From contig NW_004454163.1 of assembly GCF_000283155.1 (NCBI RefSeq), positions 6,477,830 through 6,541,829 of the forward strand: a DNA stretch of 64,000 nucleotides. The letters run 5' to 3'. Within the stretch, counting starts at the first letter, position 1, and every line of letters starts with the position of its first letter. The DNA is from Ceratotherium simum simum (Eukaryota; Chordata; Mammalia; Perissodactyla; Rhinocerotidae). The notes under the pieces were generated by a model. The model worked only from the letters and a program-made list of their open reading frames with translations. It was not told where the DNA came from and did no database searches. The position numbers and the translations under genes are program-made. Shown piece by piece: positions 12,795 to 25,388 of this stretch.

Positions 12795-13775
12795 ACAGTA
12801 GCCCCCTAACTGGCCGTTCTGCATCTGCCCTCACCCCCCTACAGTCTGTTCTCCACACAGCAGGCAAGAGTGAGCCTTCTAAAACCGAAGGCAGATTATG
12901 TCACTCTTCTGCTCAAGACCCTGCAGTGGCTTCCCTTCTCCCTCAGAATGAAAGCTGACCTCCTAACAGTAGCCTGTGAGGTCCTGCATGACCTGTCCCC
13001 GCCAGTCCCCTCTCAGACCGTCTCTCCTCCTGCAGTGCCCCATGCTCGCTCTGCTCCAGTGGGAGGCAGGGCCCTTGCGCTGACATTAGGCCATCCCTTT
13101 GCCTGGAATGCTCTGCGCCTGGCTGTCCAGCAGGCCAGCTTCACCTCTCTCAGGTCTTTGCTCAAATCTCACTTTCTCAACGAGGCCTTGAAGAAGTAAG
13201 GGTTACTCCTGCAACTGGCATGTCCCTTGCGGGGATCCTGGAAGTTGTGACTATGGAGTTGTTACAAGAGATGTTGGCTTCTGTGAGGAATGGGACTTGT
13301 GCGCCAGGGGGACCCCCACACATGCCTGGTGTAGATCTCGCCTCCTTGCCTCTGTGCTGCAGGACTTCCACCAAGAGGACTTGGTGTTCCTGACCCCTGT
13401 CCTTCTGAGTGGACTCAGGCCAAGTGTGGCCCATGGAAGTCCTGTGGGTCTGAGTGAGGAGTTGAGACCATGGTCTTCATGGTGGATGCTCAGGCTGTCC
13501 CTGAAGGTCCTGTTTAAAACGGTCACTCACCTGCTCCTACCGGGCACTCCTTACCCCTGCCCTGCTCCACCTGTCTCTTTTCCATAGCATTTACTTTCTA
13601 GTTTATTATGTCACTTATTAATTTATTACGTTATTTATTATCTAATTCCCCCTGTTAGAATGTAAATTCCACAAGGACAGACATCTTTGTGTTTCATTCA
13701 TTGTTTTATCCCAAGTGCCTATGGCTTGCCAGGTACACAGTAGGGGTTCAGTAAATATTTGCTGCGTGAATGAAT
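12795..13775 (+). mobile_element. LINE-2 (L2) 3' end, interrupted by about 310 bp
   Basis: 12795-13195 matches the end of the L2 3' coding region and flank (cttctgctcaagaccctgca, catccctttgcctggaatgc, aggtctttgctcaaatctca). 13510-13775 matches the extreme 3' end (gttagaatgtaaattccaca ... cagtaaatatttgctgcgtg, then aatgaatc). The interval 13196-13509 does not match L2. The 109-codon open frame starting at 12870 is L2 residue. Confidence 0.8.
13196..13509. other. Unidentified insert within L2
   Basis: GC-richer sequence between the two L2 blocks with no recognised repeat signature. Open frames on both strands are short and unlike any family I know. Confidence 0.45.
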
Positions 13776-14030
13776 CGATCAGGGTCATTTAAGAGGGAGC
13801 ACAGAGACTTGAGCTTCAGCTCACTGATTTTCAAGATAGTATGGAATGGGGGAACCTATGCCTTGGAGCCCACTGGTAGATATGGGTTATTAAATTTTTA
13901 TAAAGATTTTCTTGAAATAAAATGTCTCATTTCCTTATTTCAGCAGTTTACTTTTTATTTTGTCTAGAAATGGGAAGCCTGTGTACTTTTTCATCATTAG
14001 TTGAATCAGGTCTCATTTGCTGAGTAATAA

Positions 14031-14268
14031 TAATGTAAGCTAACATTTATTGACCTCTTACTCTGTGCCAGACTCTTGTGTGAGAACATTCCATGTATTA
14101 ACTCATGTGCTTTTCCCAGCTCTGGGAATGGGCGCTGCCATTCCTATCTTAAACATAAAGAAATCCAAGTGGCAGCAAAAGTCACCCTAGCCAACAAGTA
14201 GCAGAGCCAGGATTCCTATGAAGCCCACCTGGCTGCAGGGCCCCCACTCTTAACCACTGCCTCTCTAG
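14031..14268 (-). mobile_element. MIR SINE
   Basis: Reverse-strand MIR: ctaacatttattgacctctt ... attaactcatg ... gcagagccaggattcctatg, then cactcttaaccactgcctct. Confidence 0.75.
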
Positions 14269-14937
14269 GGGCAAGATGGAGGATACCCAACTCCATGCCA
14301 GGTCGTCATTCCCACAGATTAATATGGTTCATGCTTGGCTGTATGGAGCCGCCCCAAGCTGCTCAGAAGAGGAGCTGCCCATGTTTATGAGCTGACACTG
14401 AAGTAGGAGAGCCAAACTTGGCCACTGGCTGCACTAGTAGGACAGAAGCCATAAAGGCTATGAACTACTAATTTCAGAATAAAAGAACTAACCTCTTAAT
14501 GATCTCATGAATCAGGGCATCCCAGAACCCTGTTAAAGTTCCATTTTGGACTGAACTACTGAGCTGCTCTCTTTGCCCTCAGAGCAGATTACAGAATCTA
14601 CAAAGTGAAGGTATGGAGCCACTTTTGAAGGAAAGGATTAGATCTTGAATTTGCAGTGATCAGAATTATGTGGGAGCTGTCAGTTTTATTGCTCTGGTGT
14701 CAGTCACTTAGAAGACCCTCTTTCTGTGGGTATTCTCTCTTCTCATCAGTCCCAGGCCCATAATTTTTCCTACAGCAGTGGCCTTGTTTACATATTTATT
14801 TTAACCGAGCTCATTATCTCAGTTAAAAATAAAATCTTTTTGCCAAGGTAAAGGGAATAAGGAAGTGATGTCAATCTCTCCACAAATAGTGTAGATGCAG
14901 TGTTATCTTCTGGCGTGTTTCAGTTCTGTGGAGTTTC

Positions 14938-15245
14938 GTTTTGTTTTTGAGATATAATTGACATATAACATATTTCCGGTGTACAACATAATGATTAGTA
15001 TTTGTATATATTGCAAACTGATCATCACAAAAAAGTCTAGTTAACACCCATCACCACACATCATGACAATATTTTTTCTTGTGATGAGAACTTTTAAGAT
15101 CTACTCCCTTAGCAACTTTGAAATATACAATACAGTATTATTAACTATAATCACCATGCTGTACTTTACATCCCCAGGACTTATTTTATTTTATAACTGA
15201 AAGTTTGTACCTTTTGACCCCCTTCACCCATTTTGCCCACACCCC
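14938..15245 (-). mobile_element. L1 3'-UTR fragment, minus strand
   Basis: Begins gttttgtttttgagatataattgacatat-like, the reverse complement of the L1 3' terminus, and continues ggtgtacaacataatgatta ... ctgtactttacatccccagg. Flanking TSDs not resolved. Confidence 0.8.
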
Positions 15246-18164
15246 ACCTCTGTGGGGTTTTTGAGTGAGAAGGACCCAGGGGTGAAGGGAATGTTCTCTC
15301 AATGTAAGGAAGTAGTTGGGGATGACCGGAAGAGTGGTTGCTTCCTGTGTGTGTGTGCGTTTGTTTTTAATGTCTCTGTGGTTCTTGTCAACAGTATTAA
15401 TGTCATATTTTTAGCTCCTCTATTTATGATTTTGGCAGAGAGAATACGGTAGATTATGTGAGAAGAATTTCTAAATTCCATCAGAGCCCTGGCCATGAAG
15501 GATAAGTCAAGTACAATGCTTTATTTGCTTCACCATTCTGAATTCATTGGGCCTCATATGCCCGGAATGTTGTAGCATTTTCCATAAACATTAAGCAAGC
15601 TACTAATTATTGACATTAGACACGGCGATGCTCTGGCTTCAGTAAGGCAATGAATCAGGCCACTCTTCGTTTTTTACAACTATGGTTAAAATGTCTTAGA
15701 ATCATATTTATACCCCAAATCCTAAAGGCATTAATTAAGATACAACTGCTCAAAGACTGGCATTGTAAATCATGTCCATATCCAATGGGTAAAGTCAGAG
15801 AATTACAGGGACTTGTCCAGAATTTATGTCTATTTTCCTCTGCTTCTGAAACTCCTTTTTCTTTTGAAAGGGAAAATTAGGGAGGGAGAGAAGAGCTTGA
15901 GGGAAAAATGATTCTTATAAAACAGGGCTACCACTAATTATGTTTTCAGGACATCGTCAAATGCAGCTTGAAAAAAAATTGAAATGTTTGATAGCTGCAA
16001 GAAAAAAAAACCTATATCTGTATTAGAGCCAAAGTAGCTGCACTCTCTTTAAAAGCCATTGTGTAAATGTTTTTCACATAAGCAGCAGAAAGGCCTGGGA
16101 AGGCAGAGAAGTGAAATCATCGGTGGACCAGGCGGCATTCTAGGAAGCAGGAAGGCAGCTCTCGAGGACCGCAGTATCTAAAGCCAGGATTGGATGCTAT
16201 CAAGGACATTAGGGGGTCACTTCACAAAATTGCCATACAAATGGCAGCTTACACAGAGGTATTATATCAATGTTAAATTTACTGACATTGATAACTACGA
16301 TTTTCTGATAATGTCCTTATTATAGTGGCCCAGGTAAGTGGGAAAAGACTCTCTCGAGCCCCCAGAAGCACTTTAGAAGACAGTAAGATTTTTAAAGCAA
16401 ATAAAGAAAAACTTAGTTCTTAACTGTCTAAAGAGGGTGATATACTTTAAAATATTGTCTACTATTATTATTCTAAAAAGTAAACCATGAAATCATTAAA
16501 GATAATCAACAAATGGTTTTGTTTTCATTTTTATAAATTTTAGTATTTAGTATTTCTTAGTGTATGTTAATCGTGTGATAGCTGTGAAGAGGAAATTACT
16601 TCCATATCAAATTACAGCCTGTGATGATTTAAAGAGCTCACTTGACATTCTTTTGAAAATGAGCTTTTTAGTTTAACCCTTAATTGTGTGGTTTTTTTAA
16701 ACTCTAAACCCCTAAATATACTAAGATCTTCCCCATGTCTTTCCTGTTCTTTCATTTCTTGGCATTTATTCATTAGAAGGTATAAATGTACAGGTAACTA
16801 GTCCTGATCTCTCATACCCTCGTTCATCAGATGTTGATTGCCCTCTATTATCAGTTTCTTTCCAAACAACTTTAGAATTTCAAAACCCCTCTAATTTTAA
16901 ATTCCAAATACTAATTACTTAGAGGATCTTTTATTAAATTTTTCAAATTTGTTTTCTGTTCCTTTCTCTGTCCAGGCTGCCCCACACCTGTAGTTAGTGA
17001 CTGTCAAGGGAGGGCGGGGAGCAGAAGCTTGTCTTTCACCCCTCGTGTAGCGTTATAGGTGGTGGGGCGTGGACCAAGCCCCCTCTTCTCCACCATCCCT
17101 GCCCTGCCCGGCAGCAGAGGACGCCAAGTCTGATTTTTATTGCCTTTACCTTTCTCATCTCGAGGAGACCCACAAGCTGCACGCATGTGTGCCAGGGTGA
17201 AAGACCTGGGCCTCTGCGCCCCAGCTGACCTTGACAGGATCCGTGAAGCACAGATGTGGTTTTAAGGCAGAGACTCTGAACCACAGTCTGGCCATTCAGA
17301 CCCCCACAAGCATATTTAAGTTGGGCTCTGTCGATAGCAAGGGATGTGTTTCTTCAAGAAAAAACGGGGTTTCCCTGTGAGGCTACGTGTGGCTGGAACC
17401 GGGACAGCAGTAACTGCGGCAGCTCAGGCCTCTCTGCTGTGAGCCACAAGGTGTCTCCTCCGTGGCCGTCTGCCAGCTTCCTCCGCTTATTCATCGTCTC
17501 TCTTCCCTGGTAACTTGGCCTTGCACGGGGCTTTGGCTTCCCATGACCCCCTCTACTTTTACTTCATAGCAAATATTTCATGTTTTTTTCAGGCTGCATT
17601 TGATGATGTCCTGAAAATATAATGCATGGTAGCCCTGTTTTACAAGTAATCAGCTTCTATTCCTTCCATGTTTTTCTTTTAAAATTCACATGCGACTGGA
17701 TAAGGCAGAGTATAAGAACATGAGTGTGTCTGATGAAGCCAGCTCAGTTATTACAGCCAGCCAGATCATAGGTGCTGACCTGCCTAGAGACGACTGCCCG
17801 GGTGGGCGGTGGGTCGCGTGCTCTCTAGGGAAGCCACTTCTGCAGCGCTCTTTCCTTCAGAAGAGGCAGTGAACCTGGCAGAGACTCTGACAGCCTGGCA
17901 CAAACCACTTTGCTCCTTCCTACTCAGAGTTAACCATTTACTGACTGAATTTACCCACTTGAACTATTGTCCCGATTCCTAAGTAATAATGCAAGGGGAT
18001 CTTGAAAGGAAACCAAGTAAGAGATCTCTTTCTGGGAGGCTGTTGATTTTTGTTTGGTTTCCTTTGTGTATTGCTGGCTCTTCCTGTCAGCGACTTTGAT
18101 GTTGGCATCAGCTCCTTGAGCTTTCTCTGATATTTCTACCGTGGATAGATGCCTCTCCTAGGGG
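15246..18164. other. MAPRE2 intron, no recognised feature
   Basis: About 2.9 kb with no nameable repeat or gene. A GC-richer stretch (16980-17520) is not a CpG island by eye. Mostly unique, so it could hold conserved intronic regulatory sequence, but nothing proves that. Confidence 0.5.
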
Positions 18165-18470
18165 TTGTTTAATGAATTATAGAAACTTTTATTGAGTGTC
18201 TCCTCTGGGTCAGGCACTGTGAGGCCATAGGAACATAGAGCATAAGCAAAACAGATGCAGCTCCTACCTTGTGGAGTTTATCTAATAGGAGAAGTAGGCA
18301 TTAGATAAATAACTACACCATTACAGTTGATAGGCGCTAGGCAGAAAGTGTTCCGGGTGCTGTGGCCTCTCAAAGCAGCGACATCTACGCTGATGACATG
18401 AGAGATGGTAGACTTAGTCACGCAGAGGAGGGGAGGAGGAGGGTTTCAGGCAGAGGGAATACAGCCCGAA
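18165..18470 (-). mobile_element. LINE-2 (L2) 3' fragment, minus strand
   Basis: Reads aacttttattgagtgtctcc ... gtcaggcactgtgaggccat ... tttcaggcagagggaataca, the reverse complement of the L2 3' end. Strongly diverged. Confidence 0.6.
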
Positions 18471-19454
18471 TCGCACTCTATGGTCATGTAGTCTAGAACA
18501 CTGCTTTGTTCCTGAGAATGCTGAGCGTGGCCATGTCTCGGCATTCTTAGACAGATGACTGTGACTCGCACAAGACCATGAGCTCCTGGAAAGCAGGGAT
18601 CTCCAGTCCGTGGCTCATAGTAGGCACTTAGTAAACATGTATTTAGTAAATAAGATGTGTTGATCACAGTCTTTGAGCTGCTTTCTGTTAGATTTTCTTT
18701 ATATTAAAATATGATGTATTGTTTATAAAAAGATCTGAAGTAACTTGATTTTTCAAAAGCTGCTTCCCTAGCTAGGCTGGCTGGTGGCTGCCCTCAGAGA
18801 AGCCTCTTTGCCAGGTCAGCATGTCCTCCCCTGGCTCCCCTGCTGTTCTCCACATTGTTTTCTTTACCCCGTTTGTTCGGCCTTCAGTTAGAGAGCCTGG
18901 CCAATGGGACACGGAAGTAGTGTTCCAGCAGTGTTTTATATGGCCTTCTACAGAGATAAAGGATCCTTGCAAATGTATAAGAATCACAAATACAGCTCTC
19001 TAGAATCCTTGGGACATTCTTCTGCATAGGTGAGGTTTCCAGTCACTGAAGATTTACCCTTCGAAAACGCAGACTATTTTAAGTCATTCCCAATTAACTC
19101 GTTCTCATTTTAAAATATATCAGGCATTTCCCTGTATTTTTAGAAGAAAATTCCGTTTTTTTCTTTATACCAGAGAGGCATGTATTTTAAAGGGTATGAT
19201 ACTGTCTGTGCTTCCTGAGGGTATGTATGACTTTGCACCTGTCACTACTGACTCTAGGCACCTGAAGTTGTCCTGTTTGCTACTTTGTAATTAGGAGATT
19301 GGTTGAAACTTGTAACTGCTTTCAGAACACTTGCCTTTATAACTGCTGCCTCTTTCTAATCTGTTGGTACTGATAAATTGTAAAGTTGGAAATGAACTGT
19401 ACAATTTGAAAACATATAACCAAATTTTATTTACTTATTCATGTATTTATTTAA

Positions 19455-19590
19455 ACATTTGTTCCTTCACCAAATATATGTTCAGCCAAGCATTGTGCTA
19501 AGCACTGGAATTACAAAGCTGAATAAAACATGTCCCTTGCCCACCAAGAGCCTTCTAGAAGCGTAGAGTATGAGGGATGGTGGTGGAGAA
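19455..19590 (-). mobile_element. L2-like 3' fragment
   Basis: ttcaccaaatatatgttcag ... gcattgtgctaagcactgga ... aataaaacatgtcccttgcc. Same pattern as the other reverse-oriented L2 ends, short and old. Confidence 0.45.
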
Positions 19591-20495
19591 TTGGGCCCAT
19601 GGGACCACACAGGAGGACCGCCTATACCAGACTGAGCTGCCACCTGGCGGGACTGTGTTCAGAGTAAAAGGGAGTGGGTGGGCCCCCAGTAATGCCTCTG
19701 ATTTTCTTAATCCATGAAGTGTGTAAACTTCATTGCATATACCTTGTGGCTTCTGTTTCGGCTGCAGAGGCCATTCCCTAGGTGTGTGGCATGTTCTAGA
19801 GACTAACAGTCTATCGTGAGCTGAGCTCTAGGTAGGTGAGATCTTACCTGAAATCAGGGGTCTGTTTTTGGTTTGTTCTTTTTTATTTCTATTATTATTT
19901 GTGATGCTCTTGAATCACTTGGTTAAGGTGCTGATCCCCAAACCTCCCCACTGTAAAGGCCTATCTTTTTCCCTTTATAATAAGTAATTTATAGGGCAGT
20001 ACCTTGACATGTCTGAATGTCTTGTTCCTCCAAAACTTCTCAGTGTTTTAGAGGCAGTCAGTGAGCCTTGCCTGAATCAGTTATGGGTGTTAACAAAATT
20101 GTGGTTTTTCTAGTTCTAACATTTCTTCTACATTTACTAGCTTTCAGTGTTCTATAGAGAAGAGTTTTACATCCTCCCTCCTTCCCTTGCCCTCCCAGTA
20201 TGGACTAGTTTCTTATTTATTCAGTGCACTGCAATACATTACAGCCATTATTCTTTTGGTATGCAAACTATCCCAAGTGTGACTAGTTTGGAGCCCCTTC
20301 AAGCTGGCCCCTGTACCCTTTGACATTAATCCTTGAGCTCATCTTTGCTTTCTGACATAACAGTGTCCTAGGTTCACCTTGTACTTTCACCTCTCATACT
20401 TTTTAGTAAACTCCTTTTATATCATATGTTTGCTATATATCTGAAAAGCATTTTTACTGTTGCCAATATTTATAATTTATTCTGGTTACTTTCAG

Positions 20496-20635
20496 GTGCG
20501 GCTAAATCAAGTCCAGCATCTAAACCAGGATCCACACCTTCTCGTCCCTCATCAGCCAAAAGGGCTTCGTCCAGCAGCTCAGCATCCAAATCTGATAAAG
20601 ATTTAGAAACACAGGTCATACAGCTTAATGAACAG
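20496..20635 (+). CDS. MAPRE2: MAPRE2 coding exon: Ser-rich linker and start of coiled coil
   Basis: This 140-bp internal exon is preceded by a pyrimidine-rich acceptor (ggttactttcag) and followed by donor cag|gtaact. It enters in phase 1: the first two bases GT complete a glycine codon begun in the previous exon. It leaves in phase 0. It encodes 46 full codons beginning AAKSSPASKPGSTPSRPSSA. Fourteen of these are serine, with many Lys, Arg and Pro, giving a flexible, positively charged linker typical of the stretch between the calponin-homology domain and the coiled coil in EB proteins. The last part (DLETQVIQLNEQ) starts the heptad pattern of the dimerising coiled coil. The linker in this family helps microtubule binding and is a phosphorylation target; that is family knowledge, not visible here. 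The run of five serines is a likely site of variation between species. Confidence 0.95.
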
Positions 20636-23600
20636 GTAACTCATCATCCCTGGCCGTGTCTCTGGGAGCAGTGACAGGCGTAAGGGGGGAGAGAGCAAAC
20701 CCTTATAGGCCTGGGATAAGAGAGGGAAGGCGAGGCAGAGTCAGTGGTTTCGAGCAAGTAAGAATAAAAGGAATTGTTCGGGCAGATAAAAACAGTGGTC
20801 CATGTTAGTCACAAATCTCAAAGCTATACACTAAGACAGAAGGACACATGACTCAGCCCCAGGTAAATGCAGGCTTGCAGGCAAACCTCCCCCTGCCTCA
20901 CACCTCAGTGCCTGTCACCAGCTCTGGACTAGACTGTGGCCTATCTGCCCACTTCTGGCCAGTCTAGATAGTGTTAACAACTTTTGGGTTAGTCTCCCTC
21001 ACTCCCTTCCTCCTCCCCTCCTTTCCTCCTTCCTTTTCCTTCAGCAACTATTTGTTAAGCCTGTTCTATGTGACAGACACTGTGCTTGATGCTGATAATG
21101 TAAAGGGAGCAAGACAGATCCCTTCCCTTCCCCATAGAACTTACAGACAGCAATTGCACACAGTAGGCTATTACACAGGCGAAAGCAGAAAACCTAACAC
21201 TTCCCACAACAGCAGAAGTTTGGTGCCACAGGAGCACTGAACCCAGTATTGGAGGGATCAGAAAGGCCACAGTTGTGTTTTAAGTAGAAGAACTTTCCTT
21301 TCTATCTAATATTCCTCATGATTACAGTAAAGCTAGTTCTGCTGTCTTTGACATTTTCAATATAAAGGTTTAGGTGTGCTTTCTAACTAACCATAGCTAA
21401 TTTTGCCTAAGATTAAACATGGTTTAAAAGTAATAAACCAGTTGGCAATGTAGGGCCCACTGCAGATCACCCTCCCTCGCCTTGAGTTGGGAGAGTCTTT
21501 AATCCTGGCTGCTCCCACCACTGGGAGAGGAGCCTTTATTCAAGGTCCTCAGGCTGTTCCCAGCCACTCACTGGGCCAATCCCAGTGATTAATCTGATTC
21601 TTGATGAGTCAGCAAGAGTCTGGAAACAGTTTTTGAGATAATTGTATATTTGCAATCAAGAACCTAGTTTAAAAGCAGGCAGTTGCTTAACGAGGGTGTT
21701 TCTTTACAGTTCTGATCACTTTAATGAAAAAGGTGAAACCTGAAGCATCCAGTAGGTAGGACTTTGATTTAGAAACTATGAAATGTTCTAATTACCTGCT
21801 GATTCTCAGTTTGAGCCCATATAGAATTTCCAGTAGTGAGTTCTTCTCAGAGAAAAGGCAGTTAGGACAGCCATAACGAGCCTTGGGCCACATGCCTAAG
21901 GCTCCGAGCTAATGGAGAGGACCTGAAGAGAATCAGGCGTGGGTCTCTAATACTTTAGATTTATAACTCTTTTCACCTTAGGGACCCAAATTCTTTTGAA
22001 ATCTCTATTATCTCATGTTTCTTCATGATTTCTCTCCTCCCTGTCGTCCCCCTCAACCACACCCAGGTTCTCAACCCTGCAACCCAAAGTGTAATCATAT
22101 GGAAACCTCGAGATCCTTCCTGCCCTCTCCCTTACAGCTTTAGCCAGCCAGCCCCACTTCCTCACCTTGGGGCTGGCTCTAGGCTCCCATTAGCTCTCAG
22201 TCAAAGAGCCCCACATCCCCAGGGGACCCAGACATCGTCCTACCATCCAAAATGCCACTTTCGAGAGGACAGAGTCAAAAAAGAGAGAGGAACTTTCCAA
22301 TGGTCTTCCTTCTGCTTATTGTAATTCCTTCATTACTTCCAAAGGGATTCACAACCTCGCCTGCCCCTGATGCATTTACATCAACGAGGAGTGTGCCTGC
22401 TCCCCGCCACCCGCCTTCCCTCAGAGGGAAGGCCATACACATCCTAAATTGTGAGCCTTCGTTCAACAACTATTTGCTGAGCACTTACTCCAGATCCATT
22501 TCCATGGTTATCTGTTATTGCTCCCTCTATTTTCTGTCTTTAAGCCTATAGAGTGGCCCCCTGAAGCTGGTGGGTAGCCAGAGAGGCATCGCTGTGTTAG
22601 AACTGAGGACACCAGGACAAGGAAGGGCTGAGGGAAAGTGCCTAGGCTGATGAGTTAATTACGGTAGTAATGGAGAAAGTGACAAGTGCCATAAACTTGA
22701 AGAATCTCATTTACTTGGCCTCTTGCCTTTACTCAGGCAGTCTCCCATGACATACTATAAAAGTACCACTGTGCTAGACAATTCCAATGATAGAAATGAA
22801 TCAGAAGACATAGGGGAGAAAAAGACATGACTAAAATCATTAGGGACTGTTCCTGGAGAGTGGGTTAGCCAACAGGCAGTGGGGCGGAGTCACTGCTGTG
22901 CTCAGGGACCCCTGGGGGCTGGAGAGTGGGTGTTGGTTAGCCCAGGCAGACACTGTGGCTCGGGCTGCAAGGCTGAGAGGACCGGCAGCGTGTGGACACT
23001 GAGCGGGTGGGAAGAATTGGGAGAAGAGAGCTTCCCCTTCTCGTCCCTTCCTCTTGACTTTCCTCAAGGGTCCATCCCCAGCATCCCCTCCACCGCTTAC
23101 GCTTCTGCTGTGACATGTGAAGGAGCAGGGAGGGATCGGGCTTTGTGAGTGGACTGTGAAAATGGAATTTCATTTGCCAATTCATCTTTCGTCATATAAT
23201 TTAGCTCCTGTTGGTTTTTACTAGGGAATGTTTATAGCTGCACATCTATTACCTAATGCGTCTGGAATACTGCCAAAGGCCGGCCTGGGCTGGGTATTTC
23301 TACAGAAGCCTCAGCTCTTTGCTCACCGTGCAGACCAAAGGACCCTCGAGAGGCAAACAAACCTAGTGTTCGCGTGTCAAATGTGTCCAGAGACCCTTCT
23401 TGTCTCGTACTGGGGAGCTGGCAGACACAGACACCTAAACTGCCACGGATCCGTCTACTGGCACAAATGCAGGCTTCGGAGGGATTCTGCGGCCAAGCCC
23501 AGGGAGGGGGCTCGTTTGTTTTAAAGCAAGAAACCATTTCTAGAATAAAGGGAATTTTCTTTTTCCTGGAATTCAGGCTGCTGGTTGCCTTCAGTTTTTA

Positions 23601-25229
23601 CAAATGTCCAAGCCATAGTATTATCAGAAATTAGAGTTGAAAGTTAGCAAACTGATGTTCTGCTGCTTTGTAACCAGCTATGTGAGGGCATCTGAGGTGA
23701 ACTCTGAGGGACCGTGTCCCTGAGTCTTACAGAATCGATACGAATTTGCCAGGTGTGCAGGAAGAGGATAGACATTGCATTTGCTCAGTATATGCCTGAA
23801 TGAATCAATCATTCCAGACAGATAAACAGCATGTTCAAAAGCCCAGAGTTACTAGAAAGAGAGAGAAAAAAATTGTCCATTTGAAATGTAATTTTTGGAA
23901 ATTCTGTTCAGGATGATTTTTAATATACTGAAAGATTTCACCTGGGGAGAATCATGAAAGACTTCATTTACCTCCTAACGAATATTCTCTGCATAAATAT
24001 CAAAGCACAAAGAGTTTAAAAAAAGTGAGGAGGGGCCAGCCTGGTGGTGTAGCGTTTAAGTTCGCATGCTCCACTTTGGTGGCCTGGGGTTCACAGGTTC
24101 AGATCCCAGGCACAGACTTATGCACTGCTCATCAAGCCATGCTGTGGCAGGCATCCCACATACAAAGTAGAGGAAGATAGGCACAGATGTCAGCTCAGGA
24201 CCAATCTTCCTCAGCAAAAAGAGGAGGATTGGCAACAGATGTTAGCTCAGGGCTAATCTTCCTCACCAAAAAACAAAAAAAGTGAGGGATTCTCAGGGAC
24301 CAGGAAGGGGATGATGGTTTGGGCCTGTGTGTAGCTGCTGTGCCCATAGGAGTGTGGCAGCTGGGCTTTGAGACCAGATCTATCTACACGCACCCCCTTC
24401 AGTGTTTCTTTAGCCCAGGTGACAACTTTCTTGGGCTCTGCGTCACCCACTGCCTCCTTCCCCTCACCAGCACTGTCTCTGTAATCACTGTGAGAGGTGC
24501 ACAGCCCTGGAAGGTCCTTGAACCAGCATCAAGGGAGACAAAACAGAGTGAGGGTTATTTCACTGAGGGAATGGAGCTTCCATATCTTCCCACCTTTCCT
24601 GTGATGTACCCAAAGCCAGAACTAGAGAAATTAAGACAGATGCACTCAGGCAGGCTTTTAGTCTTGCCCAGTTTTCCTTGTGTAGCCAACACCCAGTTTC
24701 TCAGTAGAGAGCATTTGTCGAGCTTGGCTCAGGATCGTTTATGAAGGGGTCCAAAACTAAGGGCGGCTCTTAATGCAAGTGATGTGAAGACAGGAGGGCC
24801 CTCACAATACATCTAAAGGAACCACAGTGACAACCTCTCTCCTTTACCTCTCCTCCCTCCTCCCATTCTCTCATCTCCCCTCCCTGCAGAGGATGAACAA
24901 GTTAGGAGAAAAGAGTGCTCTAGCCCGTGGTAGCAGGAGAGGAAAGCTTATGGAGACTGGATGGAACTGTATCAAACAGAACAATCCCTTGGACACGGGT
25001 TAATAAACACTCAGTTGACAGAGGGAATGACGAGTGTGCTGTGGAAGTTGGAGAGTTTGGCCCAGGCTCAAGCTCCAAACAGCAGTCCCTTGTTTCTCCC
25101 TCAGACTTGCACGTCGGTTTTTGCATGTCGTCTTTTCATGTTTCAGGTCTTTATACGCAGGCATGGTTGGGCCCTTACTTTTTATACTGTATTTCAGGGT
25201 TTTTCTTCTCTACCCTCACTCCCTTACAG
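20636..25229 (+). other. MAPRE2: MAPRE2 intron between linker and EB-homology exons
   Basis: 4.6-kb GT-AG intron (gtaact ... ttacag), phase 0. Contains an L2-like 3' fragment (about 21035-21170), one ERE (24031-24274) and a strong cryptic pyrimidine tract plus AG at 24840-24889. Otherwise mostly unique, with no other supported feature. Confidence 0.9.
24031..24274 (+). mobile_element. ERE SINE, type B, diverged
   Basis: Head ggggccagcctggtggtgta with a degraded B-box (ggttcagatccca), the doubled module (agctcaggaccaatcttcct, agctcagggctaatcttcct) and an A-rich end. The 13-bp target duplication aaaaaaagtgagg is at 24018-24030 and 24275-24287. Few CpGs remain in the head, so it is older than the copies at 45.8 or 61.7 kb. 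Confidence 0.93.
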
Positions 25230-25388
25230 GTACATTCATTAAAACTCGCCCTTGAAGGTGTGGAAAAGGAAAGGGATTTCTACTTCGGAAAGTTGAGAGA
25301 GATCGAGCTTCTCTGCCAGGAACATGGGCAGGAAAACGATGACCTCGTGCAGCGACTAATGGAAGTCCTCTATGCTTCGGAAGAACAC
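25230..25388 (+). CDS. MAPRE2: MAPRE2 coding exon: coiled coil and EB-homology core
   Basis: This 159-bp exon (53 codons, phase 0 at both ends) lies between acceptor ctcactcccttacag and a consensus donor cac|gtaagt. It begins VHSLKLALEGVEKERDFYFG, directly continuing the NEQ that ends the previous exon. It carries the EB-family signature FYFGKLREIE and then the second helix (NDDLVQRLMEVLYASEEH). In EB proteins these segments form a parallel coiled coil that folds into a four-helix bundle (the EB-homology domain). The bundle's hydrophobic pocket binds SxIP-motif partners such as APC, MACF and STIM1. The visible Phe-Tyr-Phe and the following Leu/Ile positions are the conserved core and pocket residues. 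No stop or frameshift occurs. The frame stays open for about 300 bp upstream and 40 bp into the downstream intron, which I take as chance. Confidence 0.97.

Noticed and set aside
12870..13199. 109-codon frame with protein-like composition
   Set aside because: It is residual L2 3' coding sequence, not a host gene.
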